The notes below the pieces were generated by a model. It did not search any database. It was not told the origin of the DNA and saw only the letters and a list, made by a program, of their open reading frames with translations. The translations under genes and the position numbers were made by a program. Below, piece by piece: positions 5,892 to 10,753 of a stretch of DNA of 10,753 nt. Source of the DNA: DATLGD01 sp035540755 (GTDB lineage: Bacteria; Actinomycetota; Actinomycetes; Mycobacteriales; SCTD01); assembly GCA_035540755.1 (NCBI GenBank), contig DATLGD010000011.1, forward strand, positions 1-10,753. Reading direction: 5' to 3'. Position 1 is the stretch's first letter. Each line of letters begins with the position of its first letter.

Positions 5892-6323
5892 CTAGAGGCT
5901 GACGAGCACCTCGGCCAGCGGCCGGTCCTGCAGCACGAAGTCGGTGAGCCCGGCGACCTTCCCGCACTCGACGCAGCGGGCGCCGAGCACCACCCAGCCC
6001 ACGTGCTCGCCGTCGGGTGCCGACAGGCCGGCCGCCACCTCCGCGATGCAGTGGCCGCACCCGGTGCACGTCCACGTGCCGGGGAAGGTCCAGCGCGACC
6101 CGGAGTCGAACGCCGACACCGCGAACCCGCAGGCCAGGCACCGGCGCCTCGCGACACCGGCCGCCGCATCGGCCTCGACGTAGTGCCACGTGGGCCGCTC
6201 GTCGCCGTGCTGGCCGCAGCCGAGCACGACGGTGTCGGTGATGGCCGCCCCGCCCTGCAGGCGGGACAGCCAGACCCGCAGGCCCTCGACGTCCTCGGCC
6301 TGGTGGCCGCCCCTTCGCACCAT
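5892..6323 (-). CDS. Small multi-zinc-ribbon protein, function unknown
   Basis: A 143-residue soluble protein with four metal-binding knuckles: C36-x2-H39 (GCGQHG), C62-x2-C65 (RRCLACGF), C86-x2-C89 (WTCTGCGHC, plus C92) and C117-x2-C120 (ARCVECG). With H47 as a spare ligand, these could form two zinc ribbons, one from knuckles 1 and 2 and one from 3 and 4. RPTWHYVEADA between knuckles 1 and 2 and the WTFPGTW lead-in to knuckle 3 give it a recognisable character; I believe similar unnamed proteins are common in actinobacteria. It sits between the helicase (36-base gap) and the metallophosphoesterase (23-base gap) on the same strand, so an RNA- or DNA-linked role is possible but not shown. There is no Shine-Dalgarno before the ATG, and a hairpin fills the gap just upstream. 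Confidence 0.8.
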   Translation of the reverse strand: MVRRGGHQAEDVEGLRVWLSRLQGGAAITDTVVLGCGQHGDERPTWHYVEADAAAGVARRRCLACGFAVSAFDSGSRWTFPGTWTCTGCGHCIAEVAAGLSAPDGEHVGWVVLGARCVECGKVAGLTDFVLQDRPLAEVLVSL

Positions 6324-6324
6324 G

Positions 6325-6354
6325 CGGCTGTTGTCGGCAGCCGTCAGCGGACGG
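6325..6354 (-). other. Two mutually exclusive hairpins between helicase stop and zinc-ribbon start
   Basis: Within the 36-base gap, 6325-6330 pairs with 6338-6343 (6 bp, loop 7), and 6341-6345 pairs with 6350-6354 (5 bp, loop 4). They share bases 6341-6343, so only one forms fully at a time. On the minus transcript the second begins five bases after the helicase stop and the first ends one base before the ATG. They could act as a weak terminator, an attenuator or a translation brake. No T-run is present. Confidence 0.35.
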
Positions 6355-6359
6355 TTGAG

Positions 6360-8027
6360 TCAGCTCTCCGGCTGGGCGCCTGCGGACTCCGCGGTGCCGC
6401 CCGAGCCTCGGCCGCGACCGCCGCGGCGGCGCCGGCGGCGAGGTGCGCCGTCGTCCGGGCCGGCCGGAGCGCCGGCACCGTCCTGCGTGCTGTGCTCGGA
6501 GCCGCCTGCGGCCGCCGCTGCTGCCCCACCGCCTCGGGTGCGGCGTCGCGGGCTGCCGGTGCGCTTGGGCAGTGCCGGTGCCTCCTCGCCCCTGTCGGCT
6601 GCGCGCTCGTCCCTGCCGCCGCTGCTGCCGGCACCCCGCCGACCGTCCCGACCGGCCTCACGTCCGCCGTCCCGAGCGGCCGGGCGCCGCCGGCCGGTCT
6701 CGCCGACGTCCTCCAGCACCTCGGCCTCGAGGCCCTCGCGCACCCGCCGGCTGCGCGGCAGGGTGCCCTTGGTGCCCTCGGGGATGCCGAGGTCGCCGAA
6801 CAGGTGCTTGCTCGAGGAGTAGGTCTCGACCGGCTCCTCGAACGGCAGCTCGAGCGCCCGGTTGATGAGCTTCCACTTCGGGATGTCGTCCCAGTCGACG
6901 AACGTCACGGCCACGCCCTTGGCGCCGGCCCGGCCGGTGCGGCCGATCCGGTGCAGGAACGTGCTCTCGTCGTCCGGGCACTGGTAGTTGATGACGTGCG
7001 TGACGTCCTGCACGTCGATGCCGCGGGCCGCGACGTCGGTGGCCACCAGCACGTCGATCTTGCCGGAGCGGAACGCGCGAAGAGCCTGCTCGCGCGCGCC
7101 CTGCCCGAGGTCGCCGTGGACGGCGGCGGCCGCGAAGCCGCGGTCGGCCATGTCGGCGGCCACCTTGTCGCAGGTGCGCTTGGTGCGGCAGAACACCATC
7201 GTCAGGCCGCGGCCCTCGGCCTGCAGGATGCGCGCGAGCACCTCGCCCTTGTCCATGGCGTGCGCGCGGTAGACGTGGATCGCGGTGTCCGGGACGGTGC
7301 GCTTCTCGTTCGCCTCCTCGGCGCGGATGTGCGTCGGCTGCTTCATGAAGCGCCGCGCCATCGTCACGACCGGGCCGGGCATCGTGGCCGAGAACAGCAT
7401 CGTCTGGCGCTCGGTCGGCAGCAGCTCGAGGATGCGCTCGACGTCGGGCAGGAACCCGAGGTCCAGCATCTCGTCGGCCTCGTCGAGCACCAGCACCTTC
7501 ACCGCCGACAGGTCGAGGCGGCCCTGCCGGGCGAGGTCGAGCAGCCGGCCGGGCGTGCCGACGACGACCTCCACGCCCTTGCGCAGCGTCTCGACCTGCG
7601 GCTCGAAGGCGCGCCCGCCGTAGATCTGGGCGACGCGGATGCGGCGCACCTTGCCGGCCTTCTCCAGATCGGTGGCGACCTGCACGGCCAGCTCGCGCGT
7701 CGGCGCGACGACGAGCGCCTGCGGCATGCCGTTCGCGCCCTCGTCCTTGCTGACCACGCGCTGCAGGAGCGGAACGCCGAAGCCGAGCGTCTTGCCGGTG
7801 CCGGTGCGCGCCTGCCCGATGAGGTCGTGACCCGACAGCGCGATCGGCAGCGTCATCGTCTGGATGGCGAACGGGGTCGTGATGCCCTGCTCGGCCAGGG
7901 CCTGCACGGTCTCGGGCAGCGCGCCGAGCGCCGCGAACCCGTTCGGGGTCTCGGCGGCGGGGGCGCGCTCGCTGCCGGTGGAGGTGCCGGGGGTGCCGTC
8001 GGTGCTCTGGGATGTGCTCAGGGCCAT
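6360..8027 (-). CDS. DEAD-box ATP-dependent RNA helicase, RhlE/CsdA-like
   Basis: A 555-residue RNA helicase that unwinds short RNA duplexes with ATP and usually acts in ribosome assembly, mRNA decay or cold adaptation. Motifs appear in order: the Q motif (F31 to Q56 in TPFAIQ), I ARTGTGKT (73-80), Ia PTRELA (109-114), Ib TPGR (158-161), II DEAD (182-185), III SAT (214-216), IV MVFCRTKR (277-284), V ARGID (334-338) and VI HRIGRTGRAG (359-368). The two RecA-like domains end near residue 400. A further 150 residues are disordered, with Arg/Gly-rich patches (RRRRRGGRGRGSGG near 531-544), giving an RNA-binding tail. The start has only GAGAGG one base upstream, a poor Shine-Dalgarno. The first TAGNNT box lies about 190 bases farther up, implying a long leader. 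I recall an M. tuberculosis counterpart, Rv3211 (annotated rhlE), next to a ferritin-fold gene as here. Confidence 0.95.
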   Translation of the reverse strand: MALSTSQSTDGTPGTSTGSERAPAAETPNGFAALGALPETVQALAEQGITTPFAIQTMTLPIALSGHDLIGQARTGTGKTLGFGVPLLQRVVSKDEGANGMPQALVVAPTRELAVQVATDLEKAGKVRRIRVAQIYGGRAFEPQVETLRKGVEVVVGTPGRLLDLARQGRLDLSAVKVLVLDEADEMLDLGFLPDVERILELLPTERQTMLFSATMPGPVVTMARRFMKQPTHIRAEEANEKRTVPDTAIHVYRAHAMDKGEVLARILQAEGRGLTMVFCRTKRTCDKVAADMADRGFAAAAVHGDLGQGAREQALRAFRSGKIDVLVATDVAARGIDVQDVTHVINYQCPDDESTFLHRIGRTGRAGAKGVAVTFVDWDDIPKWKLINRALELPFEEPVETYSSSKHLFGDLGIPEGTKGTLPRSRRVREGLEAEVLEDVGETGRRRPAARDGGREAGRDGRRGAGSSGGRDERAADRGEEAPALPKRTGSPRRRTRGGGAAAAAAGGSEHSTQDGAGAPAGPDDGAPRRRRRRGGRGRGSGGTAESAGAQPES

Positions 8028-8218
8028 GCCTCTCGGTCGTCGCGCCGACCGACGGGAGGGCGGCTCGCAGCGGTGCGGCGCCGGACCGCACGGCCGCCGT
8101 CGGTCCGGATGGGCCCGGGGAGCGACGTGCGGGAGGTGGCCGGGAGGCGCCGACCGGCGCGCCGCAGGAGTGGCGGTGGCGCACAGGTGGCGACGGCGAG
8201 TGCCGTCGTACCGGCACG
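8028..8218 (-). other. Long, GC-rich 5' leader region of the helicase gene
   Basis: About 190 bases without a credible gene lie between the helicase ATG and its likely promoter. Inverted repeats are visible: a 9-bp pair (8047-8055 with 8097-8105) enclosing a 5-bp pair (8070-8074 with 8085-8089), which could form one larger stem-loop in the leader RNA. Leaders of some cold-shock helicase mRNAs are regulatory; for this one it is only a possibility. Confidence 0.4.
8200..8217. repeat. Inverted repeat GTGCCG-N6-CGGCAC near the helicase promoter
   Basis: A perfect 6-bp inverted repeat with a six-base spacer lies just downstream of the minus-strand TAGGAT box, around the expected helicase transcription start. 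Its size and position suit a repressor operator or a 5'-terminal RNA hairpin. In DNA this GC-rich it could also be chance. Confidence 0.35.
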
Positions 8219-8224
8219 ATCCTA
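8219..8224 (-). promoter_or_regulatory. Putative -10 box (TAGGAT) for the helicase
   Basis: On the minus strand TAGGAT fits TANNNT and lies about 190 bases before the helicase ATG. It stands back to back with the plus-strand TAGGGT box, with CCGGT (5 bp) between them. No clear -35 is present. Confidence 0.45.
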
Positions 8225-8229
8225 CCGGT

Positions 8230-8235
8230 TAGGGT
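8230..8235 (+). promoter_or_regulatory. Putative -10 box (TAGGGT) for the ferritin-fold gene
   Basis: TAGGGT lies 68 bases before the GTG at 8304, giving a leader of about 60 bases with a good Shine-Dalgarno. It is the outward-facing partner of the minus-strand box at 8219-8224. Confidence 0.45.
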
Positions 8236-8291
8236 CGCCCAGCGGCCTGTCGCCGGTCGCTCGTCGCCCGCGTGCCGCGGTGGCGGACAGT

Positions 8292-8300
8292 GGAGGGGGA
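8292..8300 (+). promoter_or_regulatory. Ribosome binding site GGAGGGGGA fixing the GTG start at 8304
   Basis: The purine-rich GGAGGGGGA precedes GTG at 8304 (GGAGG core to start, seven bases). It decides the start, because the frame is open much farther upstream, antisense to the helicase. Confidence 0.75.
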
Positions 8301-8303
8301 CGC

Positions 8304-8957
8304 GTGCCAGGACGGCTGGATCAGTCGACCGTCGACCTGCTCGGGGTCCTGGCCTATGGCGAGCTGACCGCGTTCGAGCGGCTCGCCGGGGACGCCCGCC
8401 TGGCGCCGACCGTCGCGGACAAGGTGGCTCTCGGGCGCATGGCTGCGGCGGAGTACGACCACTTCGTGCGCATCAACGACCACCTGGTCGCCGAGGGCGT
8501 GGACGCCGAGGAGGCGATGCGCCCGTTCGTCGGTCCGGTCGACGCCTTCCACGACTCGACCCCGGCCTCGAACTGGCTCGAGGGGCTCATCAAGGCCTAC
8601 GTCGGCGACGGGCTCGCCACCGACTTCTACCGGGAGGTCGCGGCGTTCCTGTCCGACCCCGCCACCCGCGGCCTGGTGCTCGAGGTGCTCGCCGACACCG
8701 GGCAGGCGTCCTTCGCGGTGTCCCGGGTCCGCGCGGCCATCGACGCCGACCCCGCGACGGCGGGACGGCTCGCGCTCTGGGCCCGGCGGCTGGTGGGCGA
8801 GGCGCTCATCCAGGCGCAGCGGGTGGCCGTCGAGCGCGACGCGCTGACCGAGCTGCTGGTCGGCGGCAGCGGTGACCTGGCCGGCATCTCCCGGCTGCTC
8901 ACCCGGCTCACCGACGCGCACACCGCGCGGATGGAGGCGCTCGGCCTGCAGGCATGA
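8304..8957 (+). CDS. Ferritin-like fold protein, related to tRNA-(ms2io6A)-hydroxylase MiaE
   Basis: A 217-residue, mostly helical protein with the layout of the actinobacterial ferritin-like proteins often annotated as MiaE-related. The first helix pair carries YGELTAFERL (E20 or E24) and MAAAEYDHF with E50-x2-H53, an ExxH diiron half-site. The second half carries WLEGLIKAYVGDGLATDFYREVA (91-113; candidates D102, E111) and RRLVGEALIQAQRVA with E167, so a second half-site is plausible. Any hydroxylation of tRNA is inferred from the fold; the family also includes proteins of unknown role. It is divergent from the helicase across a region with paired -10 boxes, which suggests shared control. 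I recall Rv3210c holding the same position beside rhlE in M. tuberculosis. It ends at a long hairpin terminator. Confidence 0.82.
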   Translation: MPGRLDQSTVDLLGVLAYGELTAFERLAGDARLAPTVADKVALGRMAAAEYDHFVRINDHLVAEGVDAEEAMRPFVGPVDAFHDSTPASNWLEGLIKAYVGDGLATDFYREVAAFLSDPATRGLVLEVLADTGQASFAVSRVRAAIDADPATAGRLALWARRLVGEALIQAQRVAVERDALTELLVGGSGDLAGISRLLTRLTDAHTARMEALGLQA

Positions 8958-8980
8958 GCCGCCGTCCACCCCGTCCCTCC

Positions 8981-9041
8981 GACTTCCCCTGCCTGCTGTC
9001 ACGTGCGGGGCCCTGAGAGCTGTCAGGAGGCAGGGGAAGTC
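8981..9041. terminator. Long bidirectional hairpin terminator
   Basis: A 14-bp perfect stem (8981-8994 with 9028-9041), extended inward by CTG and CA pairs across single mismatches. It sits between convergent stops at 8957 (+) and 9070 (-), so it can serve both genes. No T-run is seen. Confidence 0.88.
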
Positions 9042-9069
9042 GCTGAGGGGAGCGGCCGTGCGGGTGCGA

Positions 9070-9348
9070 CTAGACGCGCGACTTCTTGCGGCCGGTGACG
9101 GCGTTGTAGACGACCAGCGCGATGATCGCGCCGATGACCGAGCCGATCAGGCCGCTGGGGCGCAGGAAGCCCTCGCCGTCGCCGCCGCCGAACAGCAGTG
9201 AGGCGAGGAAGCCGCCGACGAACGAGCCGACGATGCCGAGCACGATGGTCTGGACGATGCCCATGGAGTCGTCGCCGGGGACGATGGCGCGGGCCAGGAA
9301 GCCGGCGATGAGACCGACGATGATCATTCCGATGATGGTGAGCAGCAC
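9070..9348 (-). CDS. GlsB/YeaQ/YmgE-family stress-associated membrane protein
   Basis: A 92-residue inner-membrane protein of the 'transglycosylase-associated protein' family. Three hydrophobic segments fall at about residues 2-19, 31-53 and 66-83, with family landmarks GLIAGFLAR and IVPGDDSMG in and after segment 1, GIVGSFVGG in segment 2, a Gly-rich loop FGGGDGEGF, and SGLIGSVIGAIIAL in segment 3. It ends in a basic tail (GRKKSRV). Members are small, often stress-induced proteins; the biochemical role is unsettled, and the family name does not prove enzyme activity. The start is GTG, six bases after a perfect AGGAGG. It lies 160 bases downstream of DUF3107 with a hairpin between, so it probably has its own promoter. 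Confidence 0.93.
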   Translation of the reverse strand: MLLTIIGMIIVGLIAGFLARAIVPGDDSMGIVQTIVLGIVGSFVGGFLASLLFGGGDGEGFLRPSGLIGSVIGAIIALVVYNAVTGRKKSRV

Positions 9349-9354
9349 TGGGTT

Positions 9355-9360
9355 CCTCCT
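9355..9360 (-). promoter_or_regulatory. Ribosome binding site AGGAGG for the GlsB-like gene
   Basis: A perfect AGGAGG on the minus strand, six bases before the GTG at 9348. It is the strongest Shine-Dalgarno in the window and fixes the start 43 codons inside a longer open frame, hinting at high expression. Confidence 0.9.
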
Positions 9361-9383
9361 CGAGAGTGCGGGCCGGGGAGGCC

Positions 9384-9425
9384 CGTTCGCGGGGATCACT
9401 GCCCGAGTTGCAGACTCCGCGAACG
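9384..9425. repeat. 9-bp perfect inverted repeat upstream of the GlsB-like gene
   Basis: CGTTCGCGG (9384-9392) is matched exactly by CCGCGAACG (9417-9425) across a 24-base centre. It lies 36-77 bases before the GTG start, either in the promoter or in the leader, so it could be an operator for a dimeric regulator or an RNA stem. AT-containing arms make pure GC chance less likely than for other repeats here. Confidence 0.5.
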
Positions 9426-9458
9426 TGTGATGCGCAAATGTCACCCGGGTGGGGGCAA

Positions 9459-9480
9459 GCGGTGAGCAGGGTCTCACCGC
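9459..9480 (-). terminator. Hairpin downstream of the DUF3107 gene
   Basis: GCGGTGAG (9459-9466) pairs with CTCACCGC (9473-9480) over a 6-base loop, a perfect 8-bp stem. On the minus strand it begins 28 bases past the DUF3107 stop, consistent with a terminator separating it from the GlsB-like gene. Confidence 0.55.
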
Positions 9481-9508
9481 CCCGGACGGGACGAACCGGG
9501 CAGAGCGG

Positions 9509-9736
9509 TCAGAGCGCCCCGAACCCCACGCGGCGCTGCTCGTTCTCGGCGATCTCGACGTAGGCGAGCCGGGTCACCGGCACGATCACGCGGCGCCCCT
9601 TGTCGTCGACGAGCGACAGGACGCCGTCCGGGCTCTTGAAGGCCGACGCCACCGCCTGCTCGACCTCGTCGGGCGTCTGCGTGCTCTCGAGGACCAGCTC
9701 GCGCGGCGCGTGCTGCACGCCGATCTTGACCTCCAC
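9509..9736 (-). CDS. DUF3107 family protein (TB9.4-like)
   Basis: A 75-residue cytosolic protein matching the small actinobacterial DUF3107 family: MEVKIGVQHAPRELVLEST, the helix TPDEVEQAVASAF, then the strands GVLSLVDDKGRRVIVPVTRLAYVEI (from residue 38) and the closing RRVGFGAL. The function is unknown. M. tuberculosis TB9.4 (Rv3208A) is, as I recall, the described antigenic member and lies beside a TetR gene as here. The GTG start at 9736 is chosen because AGGGAG ends five bases upstream and because the family begins with MEVKIG. A TAGTGT box 48 bases upstream is the likely promoter. The hairpin at 9809-9854 separates it from the TetR gene. Confidence 0.9.
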   Translation of the reverse strand: MEVKIGVQHAPRELVLESTQTPDEVEQAVASAFKSPDGVLSLVDDKGRRVIVPVTRLAYVEIAENEQRRVGFGAL

Positions 9737-9741
9737 TGCTG

Positions 9742-9747
9742 CTCCCT
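9742..9747 (-). promoter_or_regulatory. Ribosome binding site AGGGAG for DUF3107
   Basis: AGGGAG on the minus strand ends five bases before GTG at 9736. It decides between this start and ones seven or more codons farther upstream. Confidence 0.7.
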
Positions 9748-9784
9748 GTCGTCGCACCGGGTGCCGCCCCGGTCGGTGCGGCCG

Positions 9785-9790
9785 ACACTA
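9785..9790 (-). promoter_or_regulatory. Putative -10 box (TAGTGT) for DUF3107
   Basis: TAGTGT on the minus strand fits TANNNT and would start transcription near 9778, giving a leader of about 40 bases. It lies between the TetR terminator hairpin and the ribosome binding site. The -35 is poor (TGCCGA at 9813-9808, spacer 17). Confidence 0.45.
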
Positions 9791-9808
9791 GCCCGCGGTC
9801 AGGCGCGT

Positions 9809-9854
9809 CGGCACGCCCGTCCGCCGACAGCGGACAGCAGGACCGGGCGTGCCG
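9809..9854 (-). terminator. Hairpin terminator after the TetR gene
   Basis: An 11-bp perfect stem (9809-9819 with 9844-9854) continues through TCC/GGA with one bulged C. An alternative inner hairpin, 9819-9824 with 9830-9835, forms around a 5-base loop. On the minus strand it starts 13 bases past the TetR stop. Confidence 0.78.
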
Positions 9855-9867
9855 TCCCGCAGTGCTC

Positions 9868-10515
9868 TCAGGCCGTGCGGGGGGAGCCGGAGATGCCGCG
9901 CCAGATGAGGCCCACCAGCAGCTCGACGGCGCGCTCCTTGGGCACCCGGCCCTGCGAGCCGAGCCACCATCGGGCGCTGACCTCGGCCGCGCCGGACAGC
10001 GCCACCGACAGCAGCACCGCCTCCTCCTCGCGGTGGCCGGTGTCGTGCGCGATCGTGCGGGCGATCGACTCGACGCACAGCATCGTCATCCGCTCGACGC
10101 GCTCGCCGACGGCGGGGTCGTTGCGCAGGTCGCTCTCGAACACCAGCCGGAAGGCGCCCTCACCGGGCGTGCCGGCTCCGTCGACGAAGTCGAAGTAGGC
10201 CTGCACGGAGGCCTGGACCCGGCGGTGGTTGTCCGTCGTCGACTCGAGCGCCTCGTGCACCCGGGCCACGAGGGCCTCGGCGTGCTGGTCGAGCAGCGCC
10301 AGGTACAGCTCGCGCTTGCTCGGGAAGTGCTGGTAGAGAACGGGCTTGCTCACGCCGGCCCGCTCGGCGATGTCGTCCATGGCGGCGGCGTGGTAGCCGT
10401 GCGCCACGAAGACCGCCTGGGCTGCCGACAGCAGCTGCTTGCGCCGCGCGGGCCTCGGCAGCCGAGCGCCGCGTGCGGCGGGCGGCCCGCTCGACAGCGG
10501 CTCGGTGGGGGTCAC
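9868..10515 (-). CDS. TetR-family transcriptional regulator
   Basis: A 215-residue DNA-binding repressor-type protein. The N-terminal helix-turn-helix is clear: RKQLLSAAQAVFVAHGYHAA (25-44), then MDDIAERAGVSKPVLYQHFPSKRELY (from 46), matching the TetR signature with the YxxFxSKxxL recognition segment. The C-terminal half (about 80-215) is the helical ligand and dimer domain and gives no ligand clue. I recall a TetR gene (Rv3208) in the same place next to DUF3107 and the helicase region in mycobacteria. GTG at 10515 (CAGGG nine bases upstream) is preferred; an in-frame GTG at 10533 is an alternative, and earlier starts would run into the preceding gene. It follows an unidentified gene by 37 bases on the same strand, so co-transcription is possible. 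No operator of its own is evident. Confidence 0.9.
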   Translation of the reverse strand: MTPTEPLSSGPPAARGARLPRPARRKQLLSAAQAVFVAHGYHAAAMDDIAERAGVSKPVLYQHFPSKRELYLALLDQHAEALVARVHEALESTTDNHRRVQASVQAYFDFVDGAGTPGEGAFRLVFESDLRNDPAVGERVERMTMLCVESIARTIAHDTGHREEEAVLLSVALSGAAEVSARWWLGSQGRVPKERAVELLVGLIWRGISGSPRTA

Positions 10516-10552
10516 GGTCGGGAACCCTGCCACAGCGACCGGTGGCCGCTGC

Positions 10553-10753
10553 TCACAGCAGGTCGCGGCCCTCGTCCTCGTCGAGCGGCACGGCGGCGGC
10601 CTGCTCGGCCACGTCGGCATCGGCGGCCTCGAGCGGGAGGTCGCCGCTCGTCGCGCCGTGCTCGCTGCGCAGCACGGGCTGGGCCTGCTCGAGGACGTCG
10701 GCCTCCGCGGCGTCGGCAGTGGGGCTCGGCACCGGCGCGTCGGGGGCGCCGTC
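10553..10753 (-). CDS. C-terminal end of an acidic protein (5' end outside window)
   Basis: The minus-strand frame is open from the window edge to TGA at 10553-10555 and encodes 66 residues, ending in LDEDEGRDLL. It is rich in Asp, Glu, Ala and Pro, with two related segments, EADVLEQAQPV and DADVAEQAAAV, spaced 29 residues apart. The second is followed by PLDEDEG. This looks like the disordered acidic tail of an actinobacterial protein; short tails with ADxxEQ and an acidic run are, as I recall, common in unnamed proteins of this phylum. The folded part is outside the window, so no function is given. It ends 37 bases before the TetR start. Confidence 0.72.
   Translation of the reverse strand, partial: DGAPDAPVPSPTADAAEADVLEQAQPVLRSEHGATSGDLPLEAADADVAEQAAAVPLDEDEGRDLL

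Noticed and set aside
8028..8303. A small gene in the 276-base divergent gap
   Set aside because: No frame here has its own start signal plus protein-like composition; open frames merely continue into shadows of neighbours.
5808..8957. A plus-strand open frame of over 1000 codons running antisense to the zinc-ribbon and helicase genes and into the ferritin-fold gene
   Set aside because: Its first 800 or so residues are Arg/Ala/His/Gly-rich with no domain, and mirror the helicase codons; only the last 217 codons from 8304, after a good ribosome site, look like protein. Stop-free frames are expected in DNA this GC-rich.
10516..10620. N-terminal extension of the TetR regulator
   Set aside because: It overlaps the end of the upstream gene, is Pro/Arg-rich and unlike TetR N-termini; internal GTG starts fit better.
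1..10753. Search for a CRISPR array, mobile element, phage remnant, tRNA or defence cluster
   Set aside because: No repeated spacers, transposase or integrase motifs, tRNA-like cloverleaf or defence domains were seen; composition and codon use look uniform across the window, which does not suggest recent transfer.

Overview
The window looks like an ordinary piece of chromosome from a high-GC Actinomycetota. Codons are almost all G/C-ending, GTG starts are common, long empty open frames occur by chance, and a run of genes resembles a conserved actinobacterial neighbourhood. That run is a DEAD-box RNA helicase, a ferritin-fold protein, a DUF3107 protein and a TetR regulator; I recall homologues close together in Mycobacterium tuberculosis around Rv3208-Rv3211. 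I cannot name genus or species. I see no rRNA, tRNA, CRISPR array, insertion sequence, integrase, prophage or defence island.

Left part (1-3154, + strand). The glycine-rich end of an upstream protein is followed by an MFS transporter whose stop overlaps the start of a PLP-dependent class I/II aminotransferase (ATGA overlap), a likely transport-plus-transamination unit. Next comes a 162-residue protein with a Lys/Arg-rich disordered head and an acidic helical tail, closed by a very strong bidirectional hairpin terminator.

Middle part (3228-8027). A minus-strand DUF2236/MpaB-type putative oxygenase diverges from a plus-strand IsdG/MhuD-type antibiotic biosynthesis monooxygenase fold protein. 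The latter meets an alpha/beta hydrolase tail to tail with an 8-base overlap. On the minus strand, in transcription order, lie the DEAD-box helicase, a small multi-zinc-ribbon protein, a YfcE-like metallophosphoesterase and the alpha/beta hydrolase. Gaps are short, so at least partial co-transcription is likely, with a probable internal leaderless promoter before the hydrolase.

Right part (8028-10753). The helicase and the ferritin-fold protein are divergent, separated by 276 bp holding two outward-facing TAGNNT boxes only 5 bp apart. The ferritin-fold gene converges on a small GlsB/YeaQ-family membrane protein, with a long hairpin terminator between them. DUF3107, a TetR regulator and the acidic end of an unidentified protein follow on the minus strand, each gap carrying its own hairpin or promoter signal.

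The most coherent new observation is regulatory. Seven candidate -10 boxes have the form TAGNNT. Three sit exactly six bases before an ATG with no Shine-Dalgarno sequence (leaderless). Four stand farther upstream, and the three of those whose downstream start is a GTG have a clear Shine-Dalgarno. I found no convincing undescribed multi-gene system; the best functional leads are the divergent helicase/ferritin-fold pair and the divergent MpaB/IsdG-like pair.
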